This document shows positions 1 to 8,090 of a stretch of DNA of 10,627 nt, piece after piece. Made by a program: the position numbers and the translations under genes. The stretch's first letter is position 1. Each line of letters starts with the position of its first letter. Source of the stretch: Candidatus Altimarinota bacterium (GTDB lineage Bacteria > Patescibacteriota > Gracilibacteria > BD1-5 > UBA2023); the NCBI GenBank assembly GCA_003488655.1, contig DNKW01000042.1:1-10627 (forward strand), written 5' to 3'. Under the pieces are notes generated by a model. The model saw only the letters and a list, made by a program, of their open reading frames with translations, had not been told where the DNA came from and did no database searches.

Positions 1-43
1 TAATGTGATACTGGACAGATGAAAATACAATATATTTAAGTGT

Positions 44-161
44 ATTTTAGAAAAGAATGCGGTGAGTTCGAGGAAAATCGAATCCCGTAGTGAACCGTAC
101 GTGTGTACGGAGAACGAGGAATGGAAATTTGACGAAGAAATCATCCATTCTTTTCTAAAAT
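44..161. repeat. Inverted-repeat-bounded element at tuf 3' end
   Basis: Two perfect 16-bp inverted arms lie at 44-59 (attttagaaaagaatg) and 146-161, enclosing 86 bp. The right arm begins on the last base of the tuf UAA stop. Inside is a hairpin repeat (about 72-131) with stem ccgtac / gtacgg at 95-100 and 105-110 around a gtgt loop. A related hairpin occurs at about 4314-4377. The arms look like terminal inverted repeats of a small non-coding element, or like the stem of a long terminator structure for tuf transcription. The sequence alone does not decide between these. There is no U-tract typical of an intrinsic terminator directly after the outer arm. Bases 1-43 show no recognisable feature. 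Confidence 0.6.
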
Positions 162-1354
162 TAAGCAAGAACCTTAGCAACAACTCCGGAACCAACAGTT
201 CGTCCTCCTTCACGGATCGCGAATCGAAGTCCTTGTTCCATCGCAATTGGTGCTCCAAGTTCGATAGTCATTTGGATGTTATCTCCAGGCATAACCATTT
301 CCACTCCTGCAGGAAGCTCGATTGCTCCAGTAACGTCAGTAGTTCGGAAATAGAATTGTGGTTTATATCCCTTGAAGAATGGAGTATGTCGTCCACCTTC
401 ATCTTTTGTAAGTACGTATACTTCGGCAGTAAACTTCGTATGTGGCTTGATAGATCCTGGTTTTGCAAGAACTTGTCCTCGTTCAACCTGCTCTCGTTCA
501 ATACCTCGAAGAAGAAGACCAGCGTTATCTCCAGCCTGACCTTGGTCAAGAAGCTTGTGGAACATCTCGATTCCAGTAACAGTAGTAGTCTGAGTATCTC
601 GAACTCCAACGATTTCGATAGTATCACCTACTTTGATAACTCCTTGTTCGATCTTACCAGTAACAACCGTACCTCGACCTTTGATGGAGAATACATCCTC
701 AACCGGCATGATGAATGGCTTGTCAAGAGCTCGTTCTGGGATTGGTACGTATTTCTCGATAGCTTCGAAAAGTTCGAGAATAGTCTTCGCTCCCCATGCT
801 TTATCCATATCTTCTGGGAAATCAAGAGCGACTTTTCCAGAACCACGGATAACAGGAAGTGTATCTCCAGGAAATTCGTACTTAGTAAGAAGTTCACGGA
901 TTTCCATTTCAACGAGATCAAGCATTTCTGCATCATCTACCATATCACACTTATTCATAAATACCACGATGTATGGAACACCTACCTGACGAGCAAGAAG
1001 GATGTGCTCACGAGTTTGTGCCATAGGTCCGTCAGTTGCAGCAACGATAAGAATCGCAGCATCCATCTGAGCAGCACCAGTAATCATGTTTTTTACATAA
1101 TCGGCATGTCCTGGACAGTCAACGTGGGCATAATGACGAGTAGCTGTTGCATACTCGATGTGAGCAGTATTAATAGTAATACCACGTGCCTTTTCTTCTG
1201 GAGCTGCATCGATTTTATCGAAAGCAGTAACATCTCCTCCGAACTTTTTTGCAAGAACGATAGAGATAGCTGCGGTAGTGGTAGTCTTACCATGATCTAC
1301 GTGTCCGATGGTACCAATATTTATATGTGGTTTGGAACGGTCATAAGTTGCCAT
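161..1354 (-). CDS. tuf: Elongation factor Tu
   Basis: EF-Tu is the cytoplasmic GTPase that delivers aminoacyl-tRNA to the ribosomal A site. The protein is 397 aa, the usual full length. The G domain shows GHVDHGKT (17-24), the switch region ending RGITI (57-61), DCPGH (79-83) and NKCD (134-137). Domains 2 and 3 follow, with the conserved [13 protein letters not shown] stretch (283 onward) and the C-terminal [10 protein letters not shown] motif. The stop is UAA. There are no in-frame UGA codons, so the gene reads the same in the standard code and code 25. The two Arg codons at residues 283 and 287 are CGA, at positions that are Arg across EF-Tu proteins. No Shine-Dalgarno is visible; the leader is T-rich with a TATAAT-like hexamer 12 bases before the ATG. 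It lies 68 bases after a 28-aa ORF and may be cotranscribed with it. Confidence 0.98.
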   Translation of the reverse strand: MATYDRSKPHINIGTIGHVDHGKTTTTAAISIVLAKKFGGDVTAFDKIDAAPEEKARGITINTAHIEYATATRHYAHVDCPGHADYVKNMITGAAQMDAAILIVAATDGPMAQTREHILLARQVGVPYIVVFMNKCDMVDDAEMLDLVEMEIRELLTKYEFPGDTLPVIRGSGKVALDFPEDMDKAWGAKTILELFEAIEKYVPIPERALDKPFIMPVEDVFSIKGRGTVVTGKIEQGVIKVGDTIEIVGVRDTQTTTVTGIEMFHKLLDQGQAGDNAGLLLRGIEREQVERGQVLAKPGSIKPHTKFTAEVYVLTKDEGGRHTPFFKGYKPQFYFRTTDVTGAIELPAGVEMVMPGDNIQMTIELGAPIAMEQGLRFAIREGGRTVGSGVVAKVLA

Positions 1355-1422
1355 AATAGAAAAAAAATTATAATAAATAAAAAGCCTATAAATAATATGG
1401 AAAAAACAAAAAAAGCAAATAA

Positions 1423-1509
1423 TTATTTGTTAACTTTATTCATCTTTCGAGTAATGCGATCTACTGCTCGTTTGAGCTTTTTGTGTGCATGAGTTGTGAG
1501 ACGTGCCAT
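1423..1509 (-). CDS. Small basic protein, 28 aa, unknown function
   Basis: An ATG-to-TAA reading frame encodes 28 residues, starting [19 protein letters not shown]. It is strongly basic (many Lys/Arg) and probably helical. It starts only two bases after the stop of the 70-aa gene upstream, which suggests one transcript and coupled translation. I do not recognise the family. The basic composition and the position between tRNA genes and tuf suggest an RNA- or ribosome-associated peptide, but this is inference from context. It is short enough that chance cannot be excluded, although the tight spacing and the shared UAA stop favour a real gene. Confidence 0.5.
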   Translation of the reverse strand: MARLTTHAHKKLKRAVDRITRKMNKVNK

Positions 1510-1511
1510 AG

Positions 1512-1724
1512 TTAGATTTTGTTAATGTTTACAGAATATTTCTTAAACTTTCGTAGAACAATCTCAACAGCATTAAGAAGCCAAGTGGTATGTCCTTCAA
1601 AAGCAAGTCGTTCCTGGAGTTTCTTGTAGTGTTTAATAGTATTCGCTACCTTATTTCCAGATTTTGCCCCTTTGACATTTACCGAATAATTCAGTTGTCG
1701 AGGTCTTTTGTTACTCACTCCCAT
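1512..1724 (-). CDS. Small basic protein, 70 aa, unknown function
   Basis: A 70-residue protein starting MGVSNKRPRQLNYSVNVKG, basic throughout, with a predicted helical middle (KHYKKLQERLAFEGH) and a basic C-terminus. No domain is recognised. The ATG at 1722-1724 is chosen because the frame upstream runs back through the tRNA genes and cannot be coding there. It begins 35 bases after tRNA-Ala and is followed after two bases by the 28-aa ORF, so it probably belongs to the tRNA-Asp/tRNA-Ala/tuf transcription unit. The leader is T-rich without a Shine-Dalgarno. Small size, charge and context suggest an RNA- or ribosome-binding role, but this is not demonstrated. Confidence 0.7.
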   Translation of the reverse strand: MGVSNKRPRQLNYSVNVKGAKSGNKVANTIKHYKKLQERLAFEGHTTWLLNAVEIVLRKFKKYSVNINKI

Positions 1725-1759
1725 AAGAGAAAAAAATAGATAGATAAGATAGAAAAAAA

Positions 1760-1837
1760 TGGTGGAGTCTAAGAGAGTCGAACTCTTGACCCCCTGCGTG
1801 CAAGGCAGGTGCTCTAAACCAACTGAGCTAAGACCCC
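1760..1837 (-). tRNA. tRNA-Ala (anticodon UGC)
   Basis: Full cloverleaf: acceptor GGGGTCT pairs with AGACTCC and includes the G3:U70 wobble that is the alanine identity element. The D arm is GCTC/GAGC. The anticodon stem CCTGC/GCAGG has loop CTTGCAC (anticodon TGC), and the T arm is AAGAG/CTCTT with TTCGACT. The discriminator is A, and CCA is encoded (1760-1762). It lies 20 bases downstream of tRNA-Asp and is probably processed from the same transcript. Confidence 0.97.
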
Positions 1838-1857
1838 ATGTGTAAAATTGATTGTAA

Positions 1858-1934
1858 TGGCGGAACTGACGAGACTCGAACTCGCGACCTTCCGCGTGAC
1901 AGGCGGACGCTCTAACCAATTGAGCTACAGCTCC
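1858..1934 (-). tRNA. tRNA-Asp (anticodon GUC)
   Basis: Full cloverleaf: acceptor GGAGCTG pairs with CAGTTCC. The D arm is GCTC/GAGC, the anticodon stem TCCGC/GCGGA has loop CTGTCAC (anticodon GTC), and the T arm is GCGAG/CTCGT. The discriminator is G, as expected for tRNA-Asp, and CCA is encoded (1858-1860). It is the first gene after the promoter at 1972-1999. Confidence 0.97.
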
Positions 1935-1971
1935 ATAATAAATAGGTCTATGATTAACAGAAGCGGGGAGG

Positions 1972-1999
1972 AGTATATGAGAAAATATTGAAAATGCAA
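1972..1999 (-). promoter_or_regulatory. Promoter of the tRNA-Asp/tRNA-Ala unit
   Basis: On the minus strand, a -35 TTGCAT (1994-1999) and a -10 TATACT (1972-1977) are separated by 16 bases. The predicted start is near 1965, giving a leader of about 30 bases before tRNA-Asp. It sits in the AT-rich gap after the fusA terminator. It may also drive the two small ORFs and tuf. Confidence 0.6.
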
Positions 2000-2052
2000 A
2001 TTTATTTTAAAAATAATTTTTTACGGTCCTCATATCCAATATTTTTCCAAAA

Positions 2053-2095
2053 AAATACAAAAAACTCCTCCGCTTCAAAAGAGTGGAGGAGTTTT
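2053..2095 (-). terminator. Intrinsic terminator of fusA
   Basis: An 11-bp stem (2061-2071 with 2085-2095, aaaactcctcc / ggaggagtttt) sits 12 bases after the fusA stop. On the minus strand it is followed by a T-rich stretch (TTTTTTGTATTTTTTT, down to about 2048). This is a standard rho-independent layout. Confidence 0.85.
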
Positions 2096-2106
2096 GGAAG
2101 ATACTA

Positions 2107-4242
2107 TTATTCTTCATCATCGAATTTCACTCCACGTTCTGCACGAATCTTTTCAGTAAGTGCTGCTGGAACTGCGGAGTAATGGGAAAATTCCATAACA
2201 TAGGTCGCTCGTCCTTGGGACATAGAACGAAGATCTGTGGAATATCCGAACATTTCTCCGAGTGGAACGTATGCTTTGATAATCTTTGCCATTCCTCGCT
2301 CGGTCATCTCGATAATCTGACCTCGTTTGGAGTTAATACCTCCGAGTACATCTCCCATATATTCTTCCGGAGTATTCACTTCCACGAGCATCACTGGCTC
2401 GAGAAGAGTTGGACGAGCTTTCTTCGCTGCCTCTCGGAAACATTTCGAAGCGGCAAGCTTAAAGGAAAGTTCGTTGGAATCGACATCATGGTAAGAACCG
2501 AATGTCAGAGTCGCTCGTACATCAACCACCGGGTAACCGGCAATCATACCTCGAGACCAAGAATCACGAAGCCCCTTTTCAACCCCCGGGATATATTCCT
2601 TTGGAATCGTTCCTCCGACAACCTTGTTGATAAATACATTCTCTTCTTTGAACTCCGGATCTGCCTTTCGTTCGTCTGAAGTGATTGGTTCGAAAGTAAT
2701 GATAACATGTCCATACTGTCCACGACCTCCCGTTTGTTTCTGATGCTTGAACTCTGCATCCACTACTTTTTGAGTAATAGTTTCTCGGTACGCAACCTGA
2801 GGAGCTCCGACATTGGATTCTACTTTAAATTCTCGTTTCATTCGATCAACGATAATCTCCAGATGCAATTCTCCCATTCCGGAAATAATTGTCTGGTTCG
2901 TTTCTGGATTGGATGTCACACGGAATGAAGGATCTTCTTCTGCAAGCTTACTCAAAGCCATACCCATTCGCTCCTGATCCGCTTTCGTCTTTGGTTCCAC
3001 GGAGATAGAGATAACCGGTTCTGGGAATGTCATTCGCTCAAGAACCACTGGCTTATCCACTTCACAGAGAGTATCCCCTGTCTTCGTATCTTTGAGTCCG
3101 ATAACGGCTCCGATATTTCCAGCTGGGATTTCCTCGATTTCCTGTCGATTATTGGCATGCATCTGAAGGAGACGACCGATACGCTCTTTTTGTCCAGAGA
3201 TTGGATTATACACATACGAACCAGATTTCAGGGTTCCGGAGTAGACTCGAACGAAGGTGATTCGACCTACGAAAGGGTCCGTTGCAATCTTGAATGCAAG
3301 AGCCGTAAGAGGTTCGTCTTTATCTTGTTTGTACGTGATTTTCTTCTCGATATCGTCTTCATCGGAACCGGTAATAGTTCCTTCATTTACATCAAGCGGA
3401 GATGGGAGATAATCTACCACCGCATCAAGTACGAGTTGAACTCCTTTGTTCATAAGAGAAGAACCACACATAAGTGGGTAAATGGAACTCGTGATAGTAC
3501 CAAGTCGGAGGCCCTTCTTGATCTGTTCAACTGTAAGGGTTTCGGATTCCATATATACTTCCATAAGTTCGTCTGATTGCTCTGCAGCTTTTTCGATAAC
3601 ATCAAGTCGCATCTTCTGTGCTTTTTCAAGGTATTGTGCTGGGATTTCCGCTTCGATTACCTTTTCTCCCATCTTTCCTTCGAAAGTATAGGATTTCATA
3701 CCAACGAGGTCGATAATCCCTTCGAACTTATCTTCTTCACCCATAGGCATCTGGATCGCGATAACCTTATTTCCAGAAAGACGTTTCTTGATAGAATCGT
3801 AGGTCATTTGGAACGAAGCACCGGTCTTGTCCATCTTGTTTGCGAAGGCAATTCGTGGAACACCGTATTTGTCCGCTTGTTTCCAAACTGTTTCGGATTG
3901 AGGTTCCACTCCCTGCGATGCATCGAATACTGCAACTCCTCCGTCAAGTACACGCATAGATCGTTCTACCTCAATAGTAAAGTCAACGTGACCCGGGGTA
4001 TCGATAAGATTGAACTGAGTCCCCTTCCATTCGCAAGTGGTCGCAGCGGAAGTAATAGTGATACCTCGTTCCTGCTCCTGTGCCATCCAGTCCATAGTCG
4101 CAGCCCCTTCATGAACTTCCCCGATTTTGTGGGTTTTTCCGGTATAGAAAAGAACGCGCTCGGAAGTAGTCGTCTTACCCGCATCGATGTGGGCGATGAT
4201 ACCGATATTACGGATGTCTTTTAGTTCGGTTGCAATTGCCAT
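2107..4242 (-). CDS. fusA: Elongation factor G
   Basis: EF-G is the ribosomal translocase GTPase, and with ribosome recycling factor it also splits ribosomes. The 711-aa length is normal. The G domain has AHIDAGKT (17-24), RGITI (59-63), DTPGH (81-85) and NKMD (135-138). Domain II (about 300-400), domain III with GMGELHLEI, domain IV with GGRGQYGHV, and domain V with the MSQGRATY motif near the end all follow in order. The stop is UAA, and there are no in-frame UGA codons. No Shine-Dalgarno is seen; the leader is AT-rich. It has its own terminator just downstream, so it is transcribed separately from the tRNA/tuf unit. Confidence 0.98.
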   Translation of the reverse strand: MAIATELKDIRNIGIIAHIDAGKTTTSERVLFYTGKTHKIGEVHEGAATMDWMAQEQERGITITSAATTCEWKGTQFNLIDTPGHVDFTIEVERSMRVLDGGVAVFDASQGVEPQSETVWKQADKYGVPRIAFANKMDKTGASFQMTYDSIKKRLSGNKVIAIQMPMGEEDKFEGIIDLVGMKSYTFEGKMGEKVIEAEIPAQYLEKAQKMRLDVIEKAAEQSDELMEVYMESETLTVEQIKKGLRLGTITSSIYPLMCGSSLMNKGVQLVLDAVVDYLPSPLDVNEGTITGSDEDDIEKKITYKQDKDEPLTALAFKIATDPFVGRITFVRVYSGTLKSGSYVYNPISGQKERIGRLLQMHANNRQEIEEIPAGNIGAVIGLKDTKTGDTLCEVDKPVVLERMTFPEPVISISVEPKTKADQERMGMALSKLAEEDPSFRVTSNPETNQTIISGMGELHLEIIVDRMKREFKVESNVGAPQVAYRETITQKVVDAEFKHQKQTGGRGQYGHVIITFEPITSDERKADPEFKEENVFINKVVGGTIPKEYIPGVEKGLRDSWSRGMIAGYPVVDVRATLTFGSYHDVDSNELSFKLAASKCFREAAKKARPTLLEPVMLVEVNTPEEYMGDVLGGINSKRGQIIEMTERGMAKIIKAYVPLGEMFGYSTDLRSMSQGRATYVMEFSHYSAVPAALTEKIRAERGVKFDDEE

Positions 4243-4275
4243 AAAAAATAATTAAGAGAAAAATAAAAAATATTC

Positions 4276-4281
4276 CTTATA
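4276..4281 (-). promoter_or_regulatory. Possible -10 element of fusA
   Basis: TATAAG reads on the minus strand 34 bases before the fusA ATG, at a position suited to a -10 box. No convincing -35 is present at 16-18 bases; the closest hexamer is TTATTT. Listed as a weak candidate only. Confidence 0.3.
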
Positions 4282-4313
4282 ATGAGAAACTTTTGAAAAA
4301 TAATGAAATTCGT

Positions 4314-4377
4314 ATGAAAATCGCGTACCGAAGTGAGGCGTACTAGAGAGTACGAGATGAACGAGGGAGGCAAGATT
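4314..4377. repeat. Hairpin repeat, second copy
   Basis: This stretch resembles the repeat at about 72-131: both start aaaatcg, share a gtagtga/gaagtga block, carry a 6-bp hairpin with a 4-base loop, then continue aacgagg. Here the stem is cgtact / agtacg (4339-4344, 4349-4354) with loop agag. The stem sequence differs from the first copy but pairing is kept. It lies between the 3' end of the rmuC-like gene and fusA. I see no separate intrinsic terminator for the rmuC-like gene in 4378-4448, so the hairpin may serve that role. Confidence 0.55.
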
Positions 4378-4448
4378 TAAACACGATGTTCGTATTTTGC
4401 AAAGGATTTCTACAAAGAATTTGGGAGGATTGTATGGGAAAGGGGCTT

Positions 4449-5681
4449 TTAGTCAAATTTAATTTTCTCTTCCACTTCCGTCCGTTCCTCACTTCCAATT
4501 GTCGCAATCGGAGTCAGAAACTCCTCCACCTGACGTTCTTGTTCGCTCATGCTCTCTGAGATTTTTTTGAGCTCGGACTCATTGAGTTTCTTTGTCCGCA
4601 TCCCTTCCTTTCTATTTACAATCTCTTTCCGGATTTCCGGATGAAGACTCTCCTTGGAGTTCATAAGCCCGATGGATTCCCGAGTCAAGAGGATATTGGC
4701 AGCATTCTGAAGGGAGATATGCCGATCATAGTTAGCGATGAGATTCACGATAGTTTCGCGGTCTTGGGGGTCGAAATCGGCAATCGTGTCATATTCCGAG
4801 ATCTTTCGGAGACTCATAAGAATCGGCTCTATGGCTTCGGGGGAGATGACAGAGAATGAAAACCCCTCCTCGACGAAACTCAGTGTTTTGAGTTCAGAAA
4901 GTTCATTTGCCGGAACCACGAAAAACACCGTCGAATATATCTCTGGGAGACCCTGATATTTACGGGCGGTGGATTTGACCTGTTCAGGAATATATGTTCG
5001 GATGCTCTTGGATTTCTTCGCATCAAATACCACATATTGTCCGAGAAACGGTATGACTGCGTCGGGTTTGAGTTTGGTAAAAAAGGATGGAAGATTCGCA
5101 TTTTCGTGAACGGTGAAACCGATGGCAGGCTTCTGGCAGGTTTCACGCAGACGAGAGAGAACCATTTGTTCGTGATCATTCCATATACGGGTCTGCTCTT
5201 CGAGAATATTTGTCTGCTTCTCCTCATCTTCGCGTCTGATGCGTTGTCGCTCGTCTTCGAGCGCTTTCTCAGCACTCGCGAGCTTATGAATTCGTTCCTC
5301 GAATTCTTTCTGTTTCCGTACTTCCTCCGAAGTGTGGCGAACGAGCACATCCTTGGTTTCCCCGAGCTCCTTTTCGAGATATTTACGAGCCGACTGAAGC
5401 TCGGTTTTTTCAATCGAGACGGTTTCGTGTTTTCCGGCGAGCTCATCCCGCTCTTTTGAGATCTTCTTAACGTCACTCTTCAGTTCTCAGAGCTCCTCAG
5501 ACTTTCTCTCAAGTTCCGTTTCGAGTCGTATTTTACTTTCCGTGAGACGAGTCTTATCCCGTTCGAGAAGCAGAAGTTTCTCGTTGAAACTTCCTCAGTC
5601 CTGTTTTTTTGAGAGAAGAAAAATCGTATACCCTATACAGAGGATGAGGATGATGAGAAGAATGACGATAAGGATGTTCAT
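4449..5681 (-). CDS. rmuC: RmuC-like membrane-anchored coiled-coil nuclease
   Basis: The protein is 410 aa when UGA is read as Gly at residues 29 (5595-5597) and 65 (5487-5489). A standard-code reading would leave only a C-terminal fragment from a GTG at 5346-5348. Order of parts: one N-terminal membrane helix (residues 2-20, mostly I/L/V), a long charged coiled coil (about 25-180), then a PD-(D/E)XK-like core with KPDAVI (D207), VVFDAKKSK (D220, K222) and VFFVVPANEL. This matches the architecture of RmuC, a predicted nuclease that limits rearrangements at inverted repeats. Sequence similarity beyond the core motifs is modest, so another coiled-coil nuclease of the same fold remains possible. 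The ATG at 5679-5681 is chosen because it supplies the anchor and lies about 30 bases after a -10 box. It is divergent from ftsK. Confidence 0.72.
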
Positions 5682-5715
5682 AAAATGATGAAGTGAGATT
5701 TTACTACTAATACTG

Positions 5716-5742
5716 ATTATATGAAAAAGTTTGTTTCACCAA
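5716..5742 (-). promoter_or_regulatory. Likely promoter of the rmuC-like gene
   Basis: On the minus strand a perfect TATAAT (5716-5721) lies 34 bases before the ATG at 5681. The best -35 candidate is TTGGTG (5737-5742), 15 bases upstream, which is weak. The position supports the upstream start that requires UGA read-through. Confidence 0.45.
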
Positions 5743-5751
5743 ATCCTTTTC

Positions 5752-5778
5752 TTGCTTTTTCCTATTTTTCCCTATAAT
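5752..5778 (+). promoter_or_regulatory. Likely promoter of ftsK
   Basis: A perfect TATAAT at 5773-5778 lies 40 bases before the ftsK ATG. A TTGCTT hexamer at 5752-5757 could be the -35, with a short 15-base spacer. It is back to back with the rmuC-like promoter. Confidence 0.45.
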
Positions 5779-5818
5779 CAAAGCGGTAATTACCCTTTCT
5801 AAAGACTATTCTCCTCTC

Positions 5819-8041
5819 ATGTCCAAAAAAAAGACGAAAAAATCCCGACCCACCTGGAGCTATGAACTTCGCAACACGATTGTCGGATGGTTGCTCCTTT
5901 TTCTCGGGATTCTCGTGCTTGCCGGAGATACAAATTCTACTGTGGGTTCGATTGTAGCCGATATTGGGACAATTATTTTCGGTACGGATTTTCGATGGAT
6001 TTTCGCTCCGATCGTCACGGTTCTTGGGAGTCTCATTATCATCAATAAACTCTCTTGGAGTATGGTGCGACTCATCGGACTTCTTATGTTCTGGATATCG
6101 GTCGTATCTCTTGAAAATATCTTTTCTCATCCGTACGAAGCGGGGCTTCTGGATTTTGGGAGCTTCTTTGTATCCTTCCTCGGATATACGCCCGCTCTCG
6201 TTTTCCTCATCGGTGGATTCCTTGTTTCTCTGTACCTCACTCTTCGTATCTCGTATCGTAAGATTTTTGGGAGTATTCACCAGAATCTTCCGTCCATCCC
6301 CACTATTCACACAGTCAAACAAACGATAAAAGACACGAGCAAGGCTCTAAAAGATGAGATGAGAGAAGATAAAAATGATGCCTTCTATAAAGATAAGGCA
6401 AAGGAATTGGAAGACCAGATTAATCTTCTCAAAAAATCTCGAGCCATTCCAGAGAAAACAGTAAAAGAGACTCCGAAACATATTCAAATTGAGAAAAAGG
6501 AAAACAAGGGAATCCTTGCCGGGTTTTTCGGCGTATCCGATGAATCTTCGAGGGAACCCATCTCCAAAGCGAAACAATTGAGCGTTGCAGACATCCCGAA
6601 AAAGGAAGTAAATAAACCGGATTTCGGCAAATGGGAATTCCCAAGCACGAAGCTCCTCGATAATGTTTCCCATGAAAATGTCATCGATGCGAAGGAAATC
6701 GAACAGAAGTCCTTGGAGATTCAGAAAACTCTCCTTCATTTCAAAATCGACGTGACGATGATCGGAGAAAAGGTGGGGCCGACCGTGGTTCAGTACCGTC
6801 TGAAGCCCGCCGAGGGAGTCAAACTCAATCGCATCGAGAACCTGAAAAAAGACCTCTCTCTTGCTCTCAAGGCGAAATCCATCCGCATCCAGGCTCCTAT
6901 ACCGGGAGTTGGACTGGTCGGTATCGAGGTTCCAAACGATAAGCGTGATATGGTGGGAATCCGGGAGGTTCTGGAACATCCGAATTTCATCAACCATAAA
7001 TCCAATCTCGCCATGGCGGTTGGAAAAGATATCAATGGGGAATATATCGTTGCCGACATGGGAAAGATGCCACATCTCCTCATCGCCGGACAGACAGGGT
7101 CAGGAAAATCGGTCGGGATGAATGGGTTTATTTTGAGTCTCCTCTATAAAAATTCGCCCGATATGCTCCGTATGATCATGGTGGATCCGAAACGGGTCGA
7201 GCTCGGTATCTACAATGGCATTCCCCATCTTCTAACTCCCGTCATCAACGATCCGGAAAAAGCGCTCAATGCGCTCAAGTGGTCGGTTGCGGAGATGCTT
7301 CGTCGGTATGACATCCTGCAAGTGGCTCGAGCAAGGAATCTTGGAGAATACAATGAAAAAATATCACGAAAAGACCGGATGCCCCATATCGTCATCATCA
7401 TCGACGAGCTCGCGGATCTCATGATGAGCGGAAACAAAAAAGAGGTCGAGAATGCCATTGCCCGCATTGCCCAAATGGCTCGAGCGGTCGGTATGCACTT
7501 GATTGTCGCAACCCAGCGTCCATCCGTAGATATCATTACTGGGCTTATCAAAGCAAATATCCCGAGTCGAATCGCTTTTACTGTCGCCTCTCAAATCGAT
7601 AGTCGAACAGTGCTCGATAATATGGGAGCGGAGGATCTCCTCGGAAACGGAGATCTCCTCTATTCTCCGGTTGGTTCCTCTGCTCCAGAGCGTATTCAGG
7701 GTGTCTATGTCAGTACCGAGGAGGTGGAAGCGGTGGTGAACCATATTAAGCGAACCATCGATCCCGCCATGCTCGAAGACATCTATGATGCTTCCATCGT
7801 CGATGGAGATCGAGGGAATTTCGAGGGAAGTATGAACGATGGAAGTCGTGAATACGATGAGGATCCAAAGATTGTCGAGGAAGCCATACAAGTCGTTCGT
7901 GCCGAATGAAAGGCTTCCACATCTATGCTTCAGCGTCGCATGAAGCTCGGATATGCCCGTGCTGCCCGAGTAATCGATATCCTCGAAGGAATGGGAATAG
8001 TGTGACCGGCGGATGGAAGTAAGCCGAGAGAAATATTGTAA
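5819..8041 (+). CDS. ftsK: DNA translocase FtsK/SpoIIIE
   Basis: This is a septal DNA pump that moves chromosome ends across the division site using ATP. The protein is 740 aa with UGA as Gly, typical of the SpoIIIE/short FtsK class. N-terminal membrane helices span about residues 20-140 (roughly four). A charged linker follows (about 150-290), then the alpha/beta motor domain with Walker A GQTGSGKS (424-431), DPKRVEL (456-462), Walker B IVIIIDEL (524-531) and ATQRPSVDIITG. The C-terminal gamma winged helix is GKASTSMLQRRMKLGYARAA onward, ending GSKPREIL. UGA codons at residues 697 (7907-7909) and 729 (8003-8005) both occupy conserved Gly positions of gamma; as stops they would remove the DNA-orienting domain. 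CGG at residue 459 encodes the conserved Arg. The true stop is UAA at 8039-8041, inside the shared terminator palindrome. No Shine-Dalgarno precedes the ATG. Confidence 0.96.
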
Positions 8042-8090
8042 ACAACAAAATACCCACATCCAAATTTGGATGTGGGTATTTTGTTGTTTA
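8039..8090. terminator. Bidirectional terminator, perfect 52-bp palindrome
   Basis: Two 26-bp arms (8039-8064 and 8065-8090) are exact reverse complements. The core is tacccacatcc / ggatgtgggta, flanked by A-rich and T-rich ends, which gives a hairpin plus T-tract in both directions. The outermost triplets are the UAA stop of ftsK (8039-8041) and the UAA stop of the rlmD-like gene (8088-8090). Confidence 0.9.

Noticed and set aside
1367..1372. TATAAT on the minus strand just before tuf
   Set aside because: It has no -35 at suitable spacing and would leave a leader of only about six bases; it may be chance in an AT-rich gap.
62..1492. 476-residue open frame on the plus strand covering tuf
   Set aside because: It is antisense to an unmistakable EF-Tu, has Ser/Cys-rich low-plausibility composition, and is a by-product of tuf codon usage.
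1512..1919. 135-residue minus-strand frame running through tRNA-Asp and tRNA-Ala
   Set aside because: Its first half is tRNA sequence; only the part from ATG 1722-1724 is credible as coding.
2083..4224. Several plus-strand open frames across fusA
   Set aside because: All are antisense to full-length EF-G and show no recognisable domain.
7907..7909. ftsK ending at this UGA, i.e. a truncated or frameshifted gene
   Set aside because: The same frame continues into a textbook gamma domain with UGA at conserved Gly sites, so this is a recoded codon, not a truncation.
6347..8059. Minus-strand open frames across ftsK
   Set aside because: They are antisense to the conserved motor and gamma domains and have no recognisable content.
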